Shown piece by piece: positions 29,879 through 39,231 of a stretch of DNA of 63,988 bases. The position numbers and the translations under genes were made by a program. This DNA is from Betaproteobacteria bacterium (lineage in GTDB: Bacteria > Pseudomonadota > Gammaproteobacteria > Burkholderiales > SG8-39). Position 1 is the stretch's first letter. Every line of letters begins with the position of its first letter. Location: the NCBI GenBank assembly GCA_947479645.1, contig CANKAJ010000008.1, positions 1 through 63,988 of the forward strand, in the 5' to 3' direction. Under the pieces are notes generated by a model that saw nothing but the letters and a program-made list of their open reading frames with translations, was not told the origin of the DNA and searched no databases.

Positions 29879-30736
29879 ATGAACCACACTATTGCGTTAC
29901 CAGCCGTCGCAATGCCGACCTTGGTTGGCAGCGTGGAAAATTATGTACAAACTGTCAATCGCTTCCCCATGTTGTCGGTGGAAGAAGAAGTGCGGCTGGC
30001 ACGCAAGCTACGCAGCGAAGATGATATTGATTCGGCACGCCAATTGGTTTTGTCACACCTGCGTGTCGTTGTGGCGATTGCACGTGGATACATAGGCTAC
30101 GGCCTGCCACAGGCCGATTTGATTCAGGAAGGCAATATCGGGCTGATGAAGGCGGTCAAACGCTTCGACCCGGAACGAGGCGTACGTCTGGTGTCGTTTG
30201 CCATTCACTGGATCAAGGCCGAAATGCATGAATTCATCCTGCGCAACTGGCGCCTGGTCAAGATCGCCACGACCAAGGCCCAACGCAAGCTGTTTTTCAA
30301 CTTGCGCAGCATGAAGCCGGGTTTGGGATCGTTGACACAGACCGAAATCCGAAATATGGCCAAGACGCTGGGCGTAAAGCCTGAAGAAGTCGTCGAAATG
30401 GAAACTCGGCTATCTGGTCGCGATATTACGCTGGAACCCAGCGACGACGACGAAGAGACCTATGCACCAATTGCCTACTTGGCTGATCCCGGAGCGGAAC
30501 CCTCGCAACTTGTCGAGACAGAGGAAAATGAACGCCTGCAGGCCAGTGGATTGCGTAATGCACTGTCGGCATTGGACGCCCGCAGTCGTCGCATCATCGA
30601 AGCACGCTGGCTACGTGAAAAAGATACCGCCACGCTGCATGAACTGGCAGAAGAGTTCAAGGTATCAGCTGAGCGCATCCGCCAGATCGAAGTCAAGGCC
30701 ATGCAGAAAATGAAAGGCCTGTTGGTTCCCGCGTAG
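29879..30736 (+). CDS. rpoH: RNA polymerase heat-shock sigma factor RpoH (sigma-32)
   Basis: 285 residues. Region 2 LIQEGNIGLMKAVKRFDPERGVRLVSFAIHWIKAEM, the RpoH-specific box QRKLFFNLR (about 138-146), and region 4 helix-turn-helix TLHELAEEFKVSAERIRQIE. AGGAAAGGG precedes ATG 29879. Sits after ftsX as in E. coli, but with its own CIRCE-controlled promoter, so HrcA and sigma-32 regulons are linked. A consensus sigma-32 promoter occurs in this window before hsp20 (60922-60949). Confidence 0.97.
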   Translation: MNHTIALPAVAMPTLVGSVENYVQTVNRFPMLSVEEEVRLARKLRSEDDIDSARQLVLSHLRVVVAIARGYIGYGLPQADLIQEGNIGLMKAVKRFDPERGVRLVSFAIHWIKAEMHEFILRNWRLVKIATTKAQRKLFFNLRSMKPGLGSLTQTEIRNMAKTLGVKPEEVVEMETRLSGRDITLEPSDDDEETYAPIAYLADPGAEPSQLVETEENERLQASGLRNALSALDARSRRIIEARWLREKDTATLHELAEEFKVSAERIRQIEVKAMQKMKGLLVPA

Positions 30737-30881
30737 AGCAATTCGTTTCAAGAGATCATCACAGACGCACCGTTTTTGCCTCTGATGTCGGGGGCAAGGA
30801 GAATATCCCTCGTTTTGGTTGGTCTCCAGAAGGCGGCCCGAAACTGTTTCAGCATGCCGTCTTTTCATTTCTGCAAACGCC

Positions 30882-31466
30882 TCAATCCTTGAGTAGCGTT
30901 CGCAAATCGGCTACCAGCGGATCAATGCTGCCACCGTGGCGCACAAAAAGCCGCAACCGGCCCTGTGGATCGAATACATAGCTTCCAGCAGTGTGATCCA
31001 TCGTGTAACTCTCAGGTGTGGCCCCAGCTACTTTCTGGAAAAATACCTTGAAGTCCTGGGCGGTTTTTGCGGTGGTTTGCACATCGCCATACAGGCCCAG
31101 AAAGCTTGGGTCGAAGGAAGGCACATACTCCGCCAACAGTGCCGCCGTATCGCGCCCCGGGTCCAGGGTAACGAATAATATCTGCACCCGCTTGCCGTCA
31201 TCGCCCATTTGCTTGAGGGCCAGTTTCAGTTCACCCATTGTGGTTGGACATACATCCGGGCATCGGGTATAGCCAAAAAAAAGCAGCACCACCCTGCCTC
31301 GAAAGTCAGCCAGCGTACGTGGCTTGCCGGTGTGATCGGTCAGCGAAAAGTCCTTGCCGTAGTCGGCGCCGGTGATGTCGGCGTTATTGAATTTCGGCCC
31401 TGAAGGACTGCATGCAACCAGCGCAGCCAATGTCAGCGCCAGAAAGGCGACCAGACGAAGTATCAT
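30882..31466 (-). CDS. SCO1/SenC-family copper chaperone for cytochrome oxidase
   Basis: Thioredoxin-fold protein delivering copper to the CuA site of subunit II. 194 residues: signal with lipobox LVACS (Cys about 19), copper-binding CPDVC (about 73-77), and the distal His in YTMDHTAGSYVFD. The start at 31466 overlaps the ctaB stop by one base; a long upstream extension in frame lies inside ctaB and is rejected. Confidence 0.93.
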   Translation of the reverse strand: MILRLVAFLALTLAALVACSPSGPKFNNADITGADYGKDFSLTDHTGKPRTLADFRGRVVLLFFGYTRCPDVCPTTMGELKLALKQMGDDGKRVQILFVTLDPGRDTAALLAEYVPSFDPSFLGLYGDVQTTAKTAQDFKVFFQKVAGATPESYTMDHTAGSYVFDPQGRLRLFVRHGGSIDPLVADLRTLLKD

Positions 31467-32383
31467 CAGAATCGCAGGTAATGGTCTATCAGCAATGCGC
31501 CGAACAGCGCAGCAAGATATACGATGGAAAAACGAAACGTACGCCGCGCCATGGCATCGCTGTAATGGAGATACAAACGAACGGCGTATGAAATGAATAG
31601 CAAACCCAGAACAACGGCGGCAGCCAGATAAATCAGGCTGCTCATTCCGTATACAAAAGGCAGCAGACTGCAGCCGAAAAGAATGAAGGTATAGAGCAAG
31701 ACATGCAACCGGGTATATTGATTGCCATGGGTCACCGGGAGCATGGGCAAACCCGCCTTGGCATAGTCCTCGGTGCGATACAAGGCAAGCGCCCAAAAAT
31801 GAGGGGGCGTCCAGGCAAAGATGATCAGCACCAGCAGCAATGCATCAGGCGCAACCTCACCAGTTACTGCAACCCACCCTAACAAGGGCGGCATCGCTCC
31901 GGACAACCCGCCAATGACAATATTCTGCGGCGTGAGTGGCTTGAGTACCACGGTATAAATAACCGCGTAACCGACGAAGGTGCCAAACGTCAGCCACATG
32001 GTTAGCGGATTAACCAGCGTATAAAGTACCCACAAACCGATTCCGCCCACCACGCCGGCGAACGCCAACGTTTCGACAGAACTCAATTCGCCACGCGGCA
32101 AGGGACGACCACGCGTGCGCGCCATGACAGCATCGATCTTCTGCTCCACCAGGCAATTTACGGCTGCTGCCGCGCCTGCGACAAACCATATCCCCATGGT
32201 TCCCGCCAGCAGTGCCTGCAACGGAACCGCACCCGGGGTCGACAGGAACATGCCGATAACCGCGCAAAACACGATCAGCGCAATTACGCGCGGCTTGGTT
32301 AGTGCGTAGAAGCGGCGAAATCGCTCGGTAAAAGACGGTGTGGCAGCGATGAGCATCTGATCAGGATTTTCCAGGATCGGCAT
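31466..32383 (-). CDS. ctaB: Protoheme IX farnesyltransferase (heme O synthase) CtaB/CyoE
   Basis: UbiA-family polytopic membrane enzyme that farnesylates heme b to heme o for cytochrome oxidase. Core motif [19 protein letters not shown] (about 76-94 from this start) and seven or more hydrophobic helices. Start is uncertain: ATG 32383, 32356 or 32428. Next to SCO as usual, but ctaA (heme A synthase), normally just upstream, is absent. Confidence 0.94.
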   Translation of the reverse strand: MPILENPDQMLIAATPSFTERFRRFYALTKPRVIALIVFCAVIGMFLSTPGAVPLQALLAGTMGIWFVAGAAAAVNCLVEQKIDAVMARTRGRPLPRGELSSVETLAFAGVVGGIGLWVLYTLVNPLTMWLTFGTFVGYAVIYTVVLKPLTPQNIVIGGLSGAMPPLLGWVAVTGEVAPDALLLVLIIFAWTPPHFWALALYRTEDYAKAGLPMLPVTHGNQYTRLHVLLYTFILFGCSLLPFVYGMSSLIYLAAAVVLGLLFISYAVRLYLHYSDAMARRTFRFSIVYLAALFGALLIDHYLRF

Positions 32384-32542
32384 GGATAGTAGCGCGTTGC
32401 CGAAGAAGTTAGATTTTATCACGGCCAACTACATTCCCTGCGGGTCGTGAACAGGGCACGGGATTCCTCCCGTCTTAGCCCAGGAAGCTGGATTTCACCG
32501 ACGGAATCCTGCCTCGTTACTGCATTCAATTTAAAAATACGA

Positions 32543-33154
32543 TTACTGAATTCTGGAAACCTTCAGAAGACGTGCCAGATCGTTTTTCATTCCGCTAGGA
32601 TCCGCATGCAATGGATAGCGCAGCATGATGTTACCTAGCGGGTCCACAAGCCAGATGGGGTCGTGAACGCTTCCAGAAGCAGAAAGCTTTTGCAGCCATT
32701 GACCCTTGCCCGCACGGACAACCAGCGTACCTTCATAGTCACGCAATAGCGCAGGATCGATCGGCCCTTCATCACGCACGACCCATAATCGGAGTATTCG
32801 TTCCATATTCTTGCCTTGGGTCAGTCGAACCTGGCGCATGTTGTAGAGCTTTTCGCGACAGTCTCTTTCGCAACTTGATTCATCGACTTGCAACATCACC
32901 CATTTCCCTCGCAGATCAGCCAATTGCAGGGACTTTCCGTCAAGCATTGACAGGCCGATATCGGGAAGAAGCATCGGCTCAATCAATTCTCCGTAATTCA
33001 TGCGCTGTTTGGGCGGCGCAAAGATATACAGTGCTGTCGCAGCAAGAAACGGCAGCAGACACGCTGCAAGTACCACCCAGAGAGTGCGGTTACTGCGCAC
33101 TGTATTGCCGCCCGCTGCAGATGCGCGCTGCGATTGCGACCTGGCTGTACTCAT
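32543..33154 (-). CDS. SCO-like thioredoxin-fold membrane protein of the cox locus
   Basis: 203 residues: one transmembrane helix (about 26-47) and a periplasmic domain with QLADLRGKWVMLQVD and a CERDC pair resembling the CxxxC of SCO proteins. Homologues sit between surf1 and ctaA in betaproteobacterial oxidase loci and are uncharacterised; a role in oxidase assembly or thiol/copper handling is inferred. ATGA overlap with surf1. Confidence 0.8.
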   Translation of the reverse strand: MSTARSQSQRASAAGGNTVRSNRTLWVVLAACLLPFLAATALYIFAPPKQRMNYGELIEPMLLPDIGLSMLDGKSLQLADLRGKWVMLQVDESSCERDCREKLYNMRQVRLTQGKNMERILRLWVVRDEGPIDPALLRDYEGTLVVRAGKGQWLQKLSASGSVHDPIWLVDPLGNIMLRYPLHADPSGMKNDLARLLKVSRIQ

Positions 33155-33936
33155 TTTGAGTCGATATCCTGTTTAACCCTGCTCACATTGAGCCCGATCC
33201 ACATCGCGGCAATGACAAATGCCATTACGTACCATTGCAATGCATAGGCCAGATGCGTATTAACACCGGCATCCGGCTTAGGCCAGTCACGAACCAGTCC
33301 ATCATCCGCAGCACTTGTCTGTAACAACACGATTGGCTGCACAGCAAGTTGCGTTTCCGCCGCTATCCGTTCCGGGACCAGATGTTGACGCACCTGACCA
33401 GAGGTGGCATCCGCTGCGAGCTGGTAGGGCTTGCCTTGGGGAATCATGGCTATACCTTCCACTGTCAGCACCCCTTCTGGCGTACCCACCTTGGGCAAGC
33501 GGTCGCGACTGGCCCCACCCGCGATCCAGCCACGATTGACAAGTATATGCATGCTGCTCCCATCAATTCGAAGTGGCGTAACCACAAAATACCCTGGGGT
33601 ACCCCGGTAAATACGGTTATCGATAAACACCGACTTTCCCGGCAAAAATTCACCTCGGGCCGAAATTCGATGCTCAGCGAGCATTTCTGCCTGAATGCCA
33701 ACTGCGGGCACCGACATGGCTGGTGCGGTCGCAAGCGTATCCAGCCGCTGCTGCAATGCCAACTTCGCGTCTGCCCGCCGCGTTTGCCAGCTCCCCAGCA
33801 TTACTGTCAGAAAGACGAAAAGTAATGCCGCAACCGTGGGAACTGGCATCGGAGAAAACCGGTACTGTCCAAAAGAGATGCCTGTCACGATCGGCGCTGC
33901 TATAGTCCTGAAAATATCGAATACAAATACAAACAT
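33151..33936 (-). CDS. SURF1-family cytochrome oxidase assembly protein
   Basis: Inner-membrane assembly factor thought to help heme A insertion. Two transmembrane helices (N-terminal near VAALLFVFLTVMLGSWQ and C-terminal near YALQWYVMAFVIAAMWIGL) bracket a periplasmic domain with the SURF1 marks NRGWI and WPKPDAGVNTHLAYALQW. 261 residues from 33936; GTG 33888 or ATG 33849 are possible starts, and only 9 bases separate the longest form from the divergent small gene at 33946. Confidence 0.9.
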   Translation of the reverse strand: MFVFVFDIFRTIAAPIVTGISFGQYRFSPMPVPTVAALLFVFLTVMLGSWQTRRADAKLALQQRLDTLATAPAMSVPAVGIQAEMLAEHRISARGEFLPGKSVFIDNRIYRGTPGYFVVTPLRIDGSSMHILVNRGWIAGGASRDRLPKVGTPEGVLTVEGIAMIPQGKPYQLAADATSGQVRQHLVPERIAAETQLAVQPIVLLQTSAADDGLVRDWPKPDAGVNTHLAYALQWYVMAFVIAAMWIGLNVSRVKQDIDSK

Positions 33937-33945
33937 CGGAATTGC

Positions 33946-34140
33946 ATGCGCATCGTTGTCATCATATTCCTCATTGCCATACTGGGCAGTCTTGGTTCCG
34001 CGATGTACTACATGGTTACCGAGCGAAACGGCGGCAAGCGCATGGCTCGCGCACTTGCCATTCGCGTGGGGCTATCCCTTTCCCTGTTCCTGCTGCTGAT
34101 GGCCGCATACTACTTCGGTCTAATCCCCGGCAGGGTCTGA
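33946..34140 (+). CDS. Twin transmembrane protein (DUF2909 type)
   Basis: 64 residues with two hydrophobic helices (about 3-22 and 39-60) joined by a basic loop ERNGGKRMARAL. Such proteins recur beside coxC/surf1 in Betaproteobacteria. Here it is transcribed opposite to all neighbouring cox genes, back to back with surf1. Function unknown. Confidence 0.8.
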   Translation: MRIVVIIFLIAILGSLGSAMYYMVTERNGGKRMARALAIRVGLSLSLFLLLMAAYYFGLIPGRV

Positions 34141-34145
34141 CCCCA

Positions 34146-34178
34146 CAAAAAAAACGCCGCACACTTGTGTGCGGCGTT
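34146..34178 (-). terminator. Rho-independent terminator of the cox operon
   Basis: 11-bp perfect stem AACGCCGCACA (34153-34163) and TGTGCGGCGTT (34168-34178) with loop CTTG and an A-run on the left, i.e. a U-run on the minus strand, about 75 bases after the coxC stop. It should separate coxC from surf1. As a plus-strand terminator for the DUF2909 gene it would lack a U-run. Confidence 0.88.
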
Positions 34179-34255
34179 GCCTAACCCCCAGTAACCCGGG
34201 GCCTCCTCCTCGATTATTGGGTCATTCGTCCGTCTGGATTAATCTGCTCGACGAA

Positions 34256-35107
34256 CTATAGCCAGTACACGAATATGAACAGGAACAACCAGACCACATC
34301 AACAAAGTGCCAGTACCAGGCCACGCCCTCAAAGGCGAAATGATGATCCGGCGTGAAGTGTCCCTTGACGCAACGGAACCAGATGACAATCAGCATTATT
34401 GTTCCAACAGTCACATGAAACCCGTGAAATCCGGTCAGCATGTAAAAAGTCGAGCCATAAATTCCGGTGGTTAGCTTGAGGCCCTGGGCATAGGCATGAC
34501 TGTATTCATAAGCCTGAAATCCAAGGAATGTGATGCCAAGCAACACGGTCAGCCCCAACCAAAGAATCAGCTTGGAACGATTGTTTTGCAAAAGACCAAA
34601 GTGAGCGATCGTAATCGTCACACCAGACGTAAGCAGCAGCAGCGTATTTAGCGCGGGAATACCCCAGGCGCCCATTGGCGAAAACGGCTCTCCAACATGG
34701 GGCCCAGCCGTCGGCCAATCAGGCCGGAAGTCAGGCCACAGCAGTTTCTGATCCAGGGTGCCAAGTTCGGGCACTGAATAAAGCCTGGCATAAAACAGCG
34801 CGCCAAAAAAACCGGCAAAGAACATGACTTCCGAGAAAATAAACCAGCTCATCGACCAACGATAGGAAATATCCACGCGCTTGGTATAGAGCCCACCCTC
34901 AGACTCCGATATCACCTTGCCAAACCAGAGCACCATCATATAAGTCAATATGACAAGACCAGCCGCGGATGACCAAGGGCCAACCGCGGCGTCGTTAAAC
35001 CACATTGCGAATCCGCCCAGCAGCAACAACAGTCCTACCGATCCAATAATCGGGTAGGCTGCCGGCTCCGGCAGGTAGTAGTTATGTGTCGGGGTGACGT
35101 TACTCAT
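34256..35107 (-). CDS. coxC: Cytochrome c oxidase subunit III
   Basis: 283 residues, seven transmembrane helices; family marks SEVMFFAGFFGALFYAR, GAWGIPALNTLLLLTSG, and the closing WYWHFVDVVWLFLFIFVYW. Integral membrane subunit of the aa3-type terminal oxidase. 22 bases after the DUF2970 gene. Confidence 0.97.
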   Translation of the reverse strand: MSNVTPTHNYYLPEPAAYPIIGSVGLLLLLGGFAMWFNDAAVGPWSSAAGLVILTYMMVLWFGKVISESEGGLYTKRVDISYRWSMSWFIFSEVMFFAGFFGALFYARLYSVPELGTLDQKLLWPDFRPDWPTAGPHVGEPFSPMGAWGIPALNTLLLLTSGVTITIAHFGLLQNNRSKLILWLGLTVLLGITFLGFQAYEYSHAYAQGLKLTTGIYGSTFYMLTGFHGFHVTVGTIMLIVIWFRCVKGHFTPDHHFAFEGVAWYWHFVDVVWLFLFIFVYWL

Positions 35108-35129
35108 GACTCATTCTCCCTTTATGCAT

Positions 35130-35354
35130 TCAACCTGTCACTCTGCCGATGATAAATCTCACCAGCAAAATCAATCCTGCCACAAACAGCGTTGCACCAA
35201 TAATGCCGGCCACAATAATCTGCACCAGCGTCAATTGCACCGCTTCCTTGTCATGCTCGGAACGCCTGCGTATGCCCAAGAACGCCGACAAGACCGTTCT
35301 CGCTACTGCGCCTAGCGAAACCTTTTGCTTCTTATCTTCTTCTCCCGGCATCAA
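35130..35354 (-). CDS. DUF2970 small membrane protein
   Basis: 74 residues with a charged N-terminus (EEDKKQKVSLGAVARTVLSAFLGIRR) and one C-terminal transmembrane helix. Members of this family are encoded between ctaG and coxC in Betaproteobacteria; probably an accessory oxidase subunit or assembly factor, unproven. Overlaps ctaG by 4 bases. Confidence 0.87.
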   Translation of the reverse strand: MMPGEEDKKQKVSLGAVARTVLSAFLGIRRRSEHDKEAVQLTLVQIIVAGIIGATLFVAGLILLVRFIIGRVTG

Positions 35355-35905
35355 CCAGGGCGCTTCTGCGTTCCAGCCACCTCAAAAAAGGTGTACGACA
35401 ACGTAATGGTCCCCAGATCTTCTGGCAACTGCGGATCAATCACAAATACGACCGGCATCAACCTGGTCTCATGCGGGCCCAGCGTTTGTTGCTGAAAACA
35501 AAAACATTCCAGCTTCTTGAAATACTGCCCCGCACGCTGCGGCCCGTAACTTGGCACTGCCTGCCCGGTCACGGGACGATCAAGCGTATTGCGAACTTCA
35601 TACATCACCTGGGTAACAGCACCTGGATGCACCTCTACATGGCGGTCAAGTGGGCGAAATGTCCAGGCCAGGCGCTGCGTATTCGAATCAAACTCGATTG
35701 AAACATTCCGCTTCAAGTCAATCTGCGTGTTCGACAAAGCAGGCTGATCTGATCGGAATACATCGCGGATTCCGGCAATCCGGCACATCTGCTCATAGAA
35801 CGGAACCATTGCATAGCCAACACCGAACATCATGACTGCTACCAGCAGCAGCTTCTTCAGCAACTGGCGGTTGGCGTCGATCACACTTGCCGAAGCTGAA
35901 CTCAT
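35351..35905 (-). CDS. ctaG: Cytochrome c oxidase assembly protein CtaG (Cox11)
   Basis: Copper chaperone for the CuB site of subunit I. 184 residues from ATG 35905: one transmembrane helix (LLVAVMMFGVGYAMVPFYEQMCRIAG), then an Ig-like periplasmic domain with the copper motif CFCFQ and the MPVVFVIDP segment. The chosen start overlaps the stop of the 44-residue ORF as ATGA; a start at 35944 would lie inside that ORF. Confidence 0.95.
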   Translation of the reverse strand: MSSASASVIDANRQLLKKLLLVAVMMFGVGYAMVPFYEQMCRIAGIRDVFRSDQPALSNTQIDLKRNVSIEFDSNTQRLAWTFRPLDRHVEVHPGAVTQVMYEVRNTLDRPVTGQAVPSYGPQRAGQYFKKLECFCFQQQTLGPHETRLMPVVFVIDPQLPEDLGTITLSYTFFEVAGTQKRPG

Positions 35906-36036
35906 CGCGCCAGAAAAAATTTCGCCAGAAAACCGAAGAAACATACGGCTGCAAACAGCCCCAACAGAATGCCCGTGCGCAAGTTCTTGCGCCGTAGCAC
36001 GCTGTATTGAGCGCTGTTCACCTCATCAACCATCAT
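35902..36036 (-). CDS. Small cytochrome oxidase assembly protein (44 residues)
   Basis: Too short for many gene finders: it begins MMVDEVNSAQYSVLRRKNL and has a single hydrophobic helix (about residues 22-42) ending FFLAR. It starts 14 bases after coxA and its stop overlaps the ctaG ATG, so it is translationally coupled. Position and architecture match the small assembly protein found between coxA and ctaG in Betaproteobacteria; residue-level identity to a named family not confirmed. Confidence 0.75.
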   Translation of the reverse strand: MMVDEVNSAQYSVLRRKNLRTGILLGLFAAVCFFGFLAKFFLAR

Positions 36037-36050
36037 CCATTCGCCTACTA

Positions 36051-37661
36051 TTACTTCACGAACGGGGGATTTTCAAACGTATGGTAGGGCGCGGGAGTGG
36101 GAAGATGAGTCCACTCCAGAGTATCCGCACCGTCCCAAGGCAACTGTGGGGCCTTCTCGCCGCTTTTGATCGCCTTGATAATGATGTAGAGGAACAGCAG
36201 CTGCGACAATCCGAAACCGAATGCCCCAATCGAGGATATCTGGTTGAACTCAACAAACTGAAGGTTGTAATCCGGAATACGCCGCGGCATGCCTGCCAGT
36301 CCGAGGAAGTGCTGCACAAAGAAAGTAATGTTGAAGAAAATCAACGACAGCCAGAAGTGAATCTTGCCCAGGGTCTCGTCGTACATCTTGCCGGTCCATT
36401 TCGGGAACCAGAAATACACGCCGGCAAAGGCCGAAAACAGGGCGCCGGCGACCATCACGTAATGAAAATGAGCCACTACGTAATAGGTGTCTTGAAGTTG
36501 CACATCCACCGATGTGAGCGACAGCACCAATCCGGTAAAACCACCCAGCGTGAACAGGAAGAGAAAACCAAGTGCAAACAACATCGGCGTCTCGAATGAC
36601 AGTGACCCCTTCCACATGGTCGCCACCCAGTTAAACACCTTCACGCCGGTCGGCACCGCGATCAACATGGTCGCATACATGAAATAGAGCTGGCCGGCGA
36701 CTGGCATGCCAACCACATACATGTGATGCGCCCACACCATGAAAGACAGGATGGCGATCGATGAGGTCGCATATACCATGGAGGCATAACCGAACAGTGG
36801 CTTGCGTGAGAAGGCAGGAATAACCTGTGAAATCACACCAAACGCCGGTATCGCGATGATGTAAACCTCGGGATGGCCGAAGAACCAGAAAATATGCTGG
36901 TACAGCACCGGGTCACCGCCACCGGCTGCATTGAAAAAGGATGTTCCGAAATGGCGGTCTGTCAGGGTCATCGTGACGGCGCCGGCGAGCACCGGCATGG
37001 AAGCAACCAGCAGGTACGCGGTAATCAGCCAGGTCCATACGAACAACGGCATTTTCATCAACGTCATTCCAGGCGCACGTAGATTGAGGATGGTGGTGAT
37101 GATGTTGATCGAACCCATGATCGAGCTCATGCCCAGCAGGTGCACGGCAAAAATGGTGAGGTCCATTCCTGGACCCATTTGCGTCGTCAGTGGCGCATAC
37201 ATGGTCCAGCCCACTCCTGCACCACCGCCGGGAACCAGGAATGATGAAACCAGCAGGATGGCCGCGGGTGGGAGCAGCCAGAAGCTCCAGTTATTCATGC
37301 GCGGAAAGGCCATGTCCGGCGCGCCTATCATCAACGGAATTTGCCAGTTGGCGAATCCGACGAAGGCCGGCATGATCGCGCCAAACACCATGATCAGACC
37401 ATGGTAGGTCGTCATGGAATTGAAAAACTCCGGGCTGACGATTTGCATGCCCGGCTGGAACAGTTCGGCGCGAATCACCATTGCCATCACCCCGCCCACA
37501 AGAAACATGGCGAAGCTGAACCACAGGTACATCGTACCGATGTCCTTATGGTTGGTAGTAGTAACCCAGCGCATCAGCCCGCTTGGGTGATGCCCGTGGT
37601 CACCATGATCATCGTGTGCGCCACCGTGGGCATGGCCGTGGTTATCGATAACTGCGCTCAT
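36051..37661 (-). CDS. coxA: Cytochrome c oxidase subunit I
   Basis: Catalytic subunit with heme a and the heme a3-CuB centre. 536 residues, 12 transmembrane helices; [10 protein letters not shown] (heme a His), [10 protein letters not shown] with the cross-linked His-Tyr region, AHHMYVVG (CuB histidines) and the VAHFHYVMV heme pair. His-rich N-terminus (about residues 8-26: [18 protein letters not shown]), which may bind metal. Confidence 0.98.
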   Translation of the reverse strand: MSAVIDNHGHAHGGAHDDHGDHGHHPSGLMRWVTTTNHKDIGTMYLWFSFAMFLVGGVMAMVIRAELFQPGMQIVSPEFFNSMTTYHGLIMVFGAIMPAFVGFANWQIPLMIGAPDMAFPRMNNWSFWLLPPAAILLVSSFLVPGGGAGVGWTMYAPLTTQMGPGMDLTIFAVHLLGMSSIMGSINIITTILNLRAPGMTLMKMPLFVWTWLITAYLLVASMPVLAGAVTMTLTDRHFGTSFFNAAGGGDPVLYQHIFWFFGHPEVYIIAIPAFGVISQVIPAFSRKPLFGYASMVYATSSIAILSFMVWAHHMYVVGMPVAGQLYFMYATMLIAVPTGVKVFNWVATMWKGSLSFETPMLFALGFLFLFTLGGFTGLVLSLTSVDVQLQDTYYVVAHFHYVMVAGALFSAFAGVYFWFPKWTGKMYDETLGKIHFWLSLIFFNITFFVQHFLGLAGMPRRIPDYNLQFVEFNQISSIGAFGFGLSQLLFLYIIIKAIKSGEKAPQLPWDGADTLEWTHLPTPAPYHTFENPPFVK

Positions 37662-37713
37662 GAGTTTCTCCTGAATTCCTGTACTTTAAGCTTGGACTTG
37701 GTTTGTGCGCCGA

Positions 37714-38841
37714 CTACTTGCGTGCTGCCTTGACGTCGGAGGGCTGCACAACCGTGCCGGTCTTGTTTCCCCAGCTGTTGCGCTCGTAGGTGACAACAGC
37801 GGCAATCTCTGTATCAGAAAGCTGCTTGCCAAAAGCAGCCATGGCAGTGGATGCCTTACCTTTGAGAACCATGTCGATATGCGCACCGACGGGTCCCGTC
37901 GCGATCTTCGACCCTTCCAGAGCCGGGAATGAGCCCTTGATTCCCTGACCGTTCTGCTGATGACAAACCACACAATTGGCTGCGTAGACTTTTTCGCCGC
38001 GCGCCTTGAGGTCGGCCAGCTCCCATTTCTTGTCAGGATCGTCAGCTGCAGCCGCCATGGCCTTCTTCTGATCTGCCACCCAGGCCGAATACTTTTCCGC
38101 AGAAACCACTTCGACCACGATAGGCATAAAGCCATGGTCCTTGCCGCAGAGTTCGGCACATTGACCTCGATAGATCCCTTCCTTTTCCGCCTTGAACCAG
38201 GTGTCCCGTACAAACCCCGGTATAGCGTCCTGCTTCACACCCAGCGCCGGCACAAACCAAGCATGGATGACATCACTGGCCGTGGTAAGAACGCGTACCT
38301 TCTTGCCCACCGGAACCACAACATGGGTATCGGTCTCCAAAAGGTAATGCTCGCCCTTGGGCGCCGCGCCAGTTATCTGATCCTGCGGAGTAGAAAGTTG
38401 CGACATGAAGCTGATGCCCTCACCCTCGCCCTTCAGGTAGTCGTAGCCCCATTTCCACTGGTATCCGGTCACCTTGATCGTCATGTCCGGGCTTGAGGTA
38501 TTACGGATGTCCAGCAGCGACTTGGTTGCGGGCCAGGCCATGCCGATCAGAATAAAGACGGGTACGATGGTCCAGATCAGTTCCACCGTGGTGTTTTCAT
38601 GAAAACTCGCCGCCTTGTGTCCCTGCGACTTGCGATGGGCATAAACCGACCAGAACATGACGGAAAACACTCCCACGAAGATCACCAGAATGATCCACAT
38701 CATGAGGTTGTGCAGGTCATAGATGATCTGCGTTGCCTTGGTCACCCCCGGGGTTAGATTCAGCTGATAGGCTGCCGACACCGCCCCCGCGTGCAGAGCG
38801 AGCAGCAAGGCCGCCGTCCATCCCCCGAATTTCTTCGTCAT
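37714..38841 (-). CDS. coxB: Cytochrome c oxidase subunit II fused to cytochrome c domain
   Basis: 375 residues: signal peptide, two transmembrane helices, CuA cupredoxin domain with QCAELCGKDHGFM (Cys, Cys, His and Met ligands), and a C-terminal cytochrome c domain with heme site CVVCH (about 290-294) and distal Met near STAMAAFG. The fusion identifies a caa3-like oxidase. ATG 38841 (or 38844) follows GAGGAC; the longer frame is basic and unlikely. Confidence 0.95.
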   Translation of the reverse strand: MTKKFGGWTAALLLALHAGAVSAAYQLNLTPGVTKATQIIYDLHNLMMWIILVIFVGVFSVMFWSVYAHRKSQGHKAASFHENTTVELIWTIVPVFILIGMAWPATKSLLDIRNTSSPDMTIKVTGYQWKWGYDYLKGEGEGISFMSQLSTPQDQITGAAPKGEHYLLETDTHVVVPVGKKVRVLTTASDVIHAWFVPALGVKQDAIPGFVRDTWFKAEKEGIYRGQCAELCGKDHGFMPIVVEVVSAEKYSAWVADQKKAMAAAADDPDKKWELADLKARGEKVYAANCVVCHQQNGQGIKGSFPALEGSKIATGPVGAHIDMVLKGKASTAMAAFGKQLSDTEIAAVVTYERNSWGNKTGTVVQPSDVKAARK

Positions 38842-39231
38842 CATGTCCTCACCGTTTTTTTTCACAATCCTGATCACAAACCTCGAAATGCCCACACCAG
38901 CATCCTTGCTGGCGCCAGCCCCCCACGGCTGGCAGCTACAGGAACTGTATTCTTAGTCCTAAGTGCTTGGGCTGAATTCCATGCCCACCGGATGCCCGCC
39001 AATACCAATCCTTGGCGCGCCAGCGATTTCCCCGAATTGCTCGATCAGACTCGACCTTCGGCTGAATGACTGAACTTGGGAAGCCGCAAAAAAGTCGCGC
39101 TAAATTAACACACCAAGCACCGTGGCGGCAAGCAGGACGGCTAGATTACATAGAGCAAACGCTGTCAAAAAGCCATGCAGGAACAATTCCCAATCCCAGC
39201 AAAATCCGACATAACAGCAATCCGCTGACGA
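38842..39231. other. Non-coding interval upstream of coxB; leader hairpins
   Basis: 390 bases between coxB and bioC with no convincing gene. Nearest coxB are two adjacent hairpins: CCAGC/GCTGG (38897-38912) and GCCAGCC/GGCTGGC (38914-38933, 6-base loop). These would lie in the coxB leader RNA or between promoter and gene. A hydrophobic frame just after the bioC stop (39106-39231) has no usable start and was not called. Confidence 0.4.

Noticed and set aside
30737-30881. Possible terminator between convergent rpoH and SCO genes
   Set aside because: Only a 5-bp TTGCC/GGCAA stem with a large loop and no U-run in either direction.
39106-39231. Hydrophobic frame just after the bioC stop
   Set aside because: No usable start codon after the stop, and a mixture of frames would be needed; not enough to call a gene.
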